Positions 61,701 to 64,000 of a DNA stretch of 64,000 nucleotides are shown piece after piece. Location: contig NC_058338.1 of NCBI RefSeq assembly GCF_905475395.1, positions 92,799,435 through 92,863,434 on the forward strand, given 5' to 3'. The notes beneath the pieces were generated by a model. It was not told the origin of the DNA and did no database searches. It saw only the letters and a program-made list of their open reading frames with translations. Position 1 is the first letter of the stretch, and the number at the start of each line of letters is the position of its first letter. Position numbers and translations under genes: made by a program. The DNA is from Chrysoperla carnea. Its lineage: Eukaryota; Arthropoda; Insecta; Neuroptera; Chrysopidae.

Positions 61701-63700
61701 AACCCTATTTCCAGGACAACCACTCTAACCTAACCTAACCATATTCTCTTTTGAGTTTTCGATTTTGTTTCTGAAGCGACATACAAAAGTTTCACTTCTG
61801 CTTGTAATGGCCACTAACAGACATTACTAATGGCAGGAAATTTCCAAAAGAGGAACGAGTTCTGAGTTAATTTCCTTCAGCCAGTTGAATAAACCTTAAG
61901 TTATTTTTGATAAATTTATACAAAAATATTTTAATAATTTTATTTGCACTTGTGATGAACGAATTTTTGAATAAATGTATTTTTTAAAAACTTATGAAAT
62001 CAACGTAGTTGAAACTATTTTAAGAACTGATTTACAGTAAATTATTATATTAAATACAGTAACCTTACAATCAGAGCAGTCACAATCAACAGCTGAAAAA
62101 AGTTCACTGGAGCAAGAATTAGCGAATGCAAAATTAAATGCCGATTGTACAGAGCGTGCGCATAAACAAGAATGCGGACGTTTACAATCGGAAATAACAT
62201 CGTTGCGTCAAAGATTAGATCGAGCTGATGCTGATGCTTTACACATGCGACGTGAAAATATGCGATTAACTGAAAAACTGTCTTCTCTTGAAAAAGAAGT
62301 AATTTAAAATCTGACAAATATATTTCTATTTATAATTTTAGTAAATGAAATTCTTTTTTAATTCAGTTGAATTTAAATAAACTTTTAACGGAGAATCGAA
62401 ATAACTCTTCTTATGGTGAACTACAGAAAGAATCCTTACCCATAATGGCTTTACCACCACCCAGGGAGTCGTCAGACTCAACTCGAGAGAAAGATCTTAC
62501 CTCAATGGTAAAAAATATCGAAGCTAAACATGGTAAATAACATTAAATTTATATTATCGTTAGAATTAACTAAGCGTGTAACTTACAGATGTGGTGATAA
62601 AACAGCCCTGGATGGAAATATTTTCTGCCGATAGTCAAATTTAGTCTTACAATGTTTTGAAAAACAATTCTCACAGAATGAGTAAGTCTAAAAAATTCTG
62701 AAACATTCTGAAAAGATCTATGTAAAACTTATTAAGCAGTTTGAAGACTGCATTTTTTTAGACTCTCTCTTAGAAGACTTTTTCAGAATTAATCAAAGAT
62801 TTATTTTGACGTAAAAAGTCAGAATAATTCCAAGATTTCGGACTCTTTGCTCTTGAGAAAAACCAGATAAGATATAGTTCATAAAATATATAAGCATGAC
62901 TTCAACATACCTCATGTGCGAGGATAACAATCTTTAATATAAACTAATATTGATTACTTAAGGACCATAATTTCGAAAATGTACTCAATATTAGTTTACA
63001 TTAAATACTAGCTTGATACCCACCCGCTTTGCTGGGTTTAAAAGTAAAGATTGGTAAAGATCACAGCGTTATAGCTTTCACCTCCCTTGCTCTCACTTAT
63101 TCCCCTTCCACAACACTCGAAATAATGGTAGGGATTGAGTAAGTTTTTTAGAACACTGCAAAATTAAATTAGACCATCAGCAGAAAATATTTCCACCAGG
63201 GAGAATATAATTTGTTTTTCATTTTCACGAAAAGGTCTTTTTACTCTATTATTATGTATTCTTTGTCCTCTTCTTTAATTTTTCTTATTTAAATGTTATC
63301 AGTGTACGTTACAAACCCAGGGCACATATTCGGAAACTGTATTGAGAAAGATATCGGTACGGATTCGTGGCTCACGCAGAATTATTTTTCAAAATTTGAT
63401 TCATGTCTGTAATTTACTTTCTCTGTTTTGCATATAATATATTTGAGTTATTATCCTCATAGAATAATATTTAGCTGCCCTTTATTTATCTCATCTTTGA
63501 AATTATATCAAAATTTATGTTTAAAAATCAGCTCTTCCATGAGTGTGTGAGAGAGACGAATTTAACAATTATTTTGTTGTAGAGGCCACGGTGGCTGAAC
63601 TAGAGGAAATGATTCAATCTCAAAATGCACTCATGGAAAAGCTAACGGGCGAATGCCATACGTTAACAAAAAAACTTGAAGAGTCGTCTGTTAAGCACAA
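55726..63700 (+). CDS. SDCCAG8: SDCCAG8-like centrosomal coiled-coil protein (3' end outside window)
   Basis: Exons: 55726-55886, 57512-57751, 57866-57998, 59198-59341, 59413-59630, 59700-59908, 60953-61144, 62060-62298, 62367-62532, 63583-63700. All are GT-AG and in phase, about 606 residues so far. The start ATG follows an in-frame TAA 9 bp upstream. The N-terminal ~130 residues are Ser/Arg/Lys-rich and probably disordered. From FIERQEDYINQLEKESQYCR onward it is nearly continuous heptad coiled coil (SELEAQLTQYKIDLKKKQ; LDKQRREITDLRRELSQK; LEQELANAKLNADC). The final exon, LTGECHTLTKKLEESS, matches the EECxTLxKKLE segment near the C-terminus of vertebrate SDCCAG8 as I remember it. That protein acts at centrosomes and ciliary basal bodies. 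Other long coiled-coil proteins are the main alternative. The donor at 59342 was chosen by phase. Confidence 0.75.
57327..57481. repeat. Hairpin just upstream of SDCCAG8-like exon 2
   Basis: Inverted arms: CCTTGATAAAAAAATGAAAT plus CGATCGATTGGTTCTT, and AAGAACCAATCGATCGATTT with ATCATGGTTAAGG, with about 70 bp between. The right arm ends 30 bp before the exon's acceptor. Confidence 0.6.
58065..58525 (+). repeat. Dispersed element, plus orientation (pair of 45050-45520)
   Basis: Intron of the SDCCAG8-like gene. Contains AAGTACGGTGAATGTTCATT near the left and TTGACTGGTTGACTATTTGACTAGT near the right, as in the inverted partner. Confidence 0.65.
59946..60439. mobile_element. ~490-bp MITE with ~45-bp terminal inverted repeats and an inner fold-back
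   Basis: The left end (ATACAGAGTAGGCCATTTTA) and the right end, read inward (ATACAGGGTGAACCATTTTA), both continue ATCTxxGCxTCTGxATATCTCGCCA. A second nested pair (about 60010-60075 and 60150-60205, with GxAAATGCGxCTTAxAAATATGTCATTAT) makes the centre fold again. Located in an SDCCAG8-like intron. Confidence 0.75.
61435..61739 (+). mobile_element. 5'-truncated non-LTR retrotransposon with target-site duplication
   Basis: CATATTCTCTTTT stands on both sides (61422-61434 and 61740-61752), a 13-bp target duplication. The insert holds an open frame to a stop at 61684 that is the C-terminal end of a LINE ORF2: GYWLGGRHAERLGL, then CRSCHSEEKEET...LLCHC (Cys-rich domain, with Asn where His is usual), then LLLFLNSSKW. 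It ends with a CTAAC-repeat tail instead of poly(A). Relative GC-richness and the intact duplication point to a young insertion. Clade (I/R1/Jockey group) is inferred. Confidence 0.8.
62606..63201. mobile_element. CCCTGG-family MITE enlarged by a nested Helitron end
   Basis: Inverted ends CCCTGGATGGAAATATTTTC (left) and, from the right, CCCTGGTGGAAATATTTTCT, both continuing TGCxGATxGTCxAATTTA. The interior includes GAAAAACAATTCTxxxAGAATGAGTAAGT as in 3980-4156, so it is the same family. It is longer because 63008-63132 is foreign. Confidence 0.7.
63008..63132 (-). mobile_element. Helitron-like 3' end, inverted, inside the 62606-63201 MITE
   Basis: On the minus strand it reads CGAGTGTTGTGGAAGG, GAGAGCAAGGGAGGTGAAAG, GCGGGTGGGTATCAAGCTAG, closely matching the right half of 53460-53859. 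CTAG is at 63008-63011. Only about 125 bp are present. Confidence 0.6.
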
Positions 63701-63756
63701 GTAAGTGTATCAGTGGAATACAAAACGAAACTGATATGCAATTTTTATTTTAAAAA

Positions 63757-63936
63757 GGGCTCACACTGAAAAACACAACCTAATTCATATTACTTTTCGA
63801 TAGGGCAGCTCCAAACCGAAAATGGGGGAAAAGAGTCCGTTTCTCATTCAATACAAAGTCAAAACATGCCGATTAAAGTCGATATTAATGTTAAACTTGT
63901 GCCTAAAAAACGAAAGGTCAGTGTGAGCCCTATTTT
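63757..63936. mobile_element. ~175-bp MITE (GGGCTCACACTGA ends)
   Basis: Left AGGGCTCACACTGA and right TCAGTGTGAGCCCT are perfect inverted ends. It lies about 60 bp past the last visible SDCCAG8-like exon, in an intron. Confidence 0.75.
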
Positions 63937-64000
63937 CACCATTTTGAATTACAAGTAAAAAATTTATTGTTTTATCTTTCTAATAAAACTTCTACATTTT

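Noticed and set aside
63803-63880. A possible next SDCCAG8-like exon (acceptor CGATAG, then an in-phase open frame AAPNRKWGKRVRF).
   Set aside because: It lies wholly inside the 63757-63936 MITE and the peptide does not resemble the expected coiled coil; the true next exon is probably beyond the window.
1-64000. Bacterial, phage, CRISPR or operon-type systems.
   Set aside because: Introns, base composition, spacing and gene content are those of an animal nuclear genome; no CRISPR-like array or ribosome-binding-site pattern was seen.

Overview
The window reads as AT-rich animal nuclear DNA, most likely from an insect. Genes are split by short GT-AG introns, and there is no operon structure or bacterial signal. 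Introns and intergenic DNA are packed with fold-back MITEs, Helitron ends, non-LTR retrotransposon remnants and a tRNA-related SINE. One retrotransposon tail is CTAAC-rich, resembling the (TTAGG)n telomere repeat of many non-dipteran insects. I cannot name the species.

Layout. (1) 1-1.4 kb, minus strand: the 3' two-thirds of a CMPK2-like mitochondrial UMP-CMP/thymidylate kinase; it runs off the left edge. (2) 3.27-12.08 kb, minus strand: a complete D-2-hydroxyglutarate dehydrogenase (D2HGDH). Its penultimate coding exon is present in two diverged, intact, phase-matched copies that look mutually exclusive. (3) 12.1-34.5 kb: about 22 kb with no gene I can recognise, full of repeats; one pair of unrecognised minus-strand ORFs lies at 27.6-28.1 kb. 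(4) 34.54-43.02 kb, plus strand: an 11-exon angiotensin-converting-enzyme homologue with signal peptide, C-terminal membrane anchor and a lost HEXXH zinc motif (Ance-3/ACN-1-like, non-peptidase). One intron carries an ~850-bp near-perfect inverted repeat. (5) 43-49 kb: repeats. (6) 49.08-51.79 kb, plus strand: a two-exon facilitated sugar (trehalose-type) transporter of the MFS. (7) 51.8-55.7 kb: repeats. (8) 55.73-63.70 kb, plus strand: ten exons of an SDCCAG8-like centrosomal coiled-coil protein; it runs off the right edge.

The genes are ordinary neighbours, not a pathway: two mitochondrial enzymes, a membrane ACE-like protein, a sugar transporter and a centrosome/cilium protein. The most interesting biology is the D2HGDH exon pair. 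Copy B (4208-4373) keeps the substrate-contacting Arg/Thr/Lys set of the family. Copy A (5700-5862) keeps the Arg and the metal-binding His but has Ala and Thr at the other two places. Using both copies, or neither, gives an early stop, so the gene seems built to make two dehydrogenases with different active sites.

All exon joins were made by hand from splice consensus, reading phase and remembered family alignments; no search was run.
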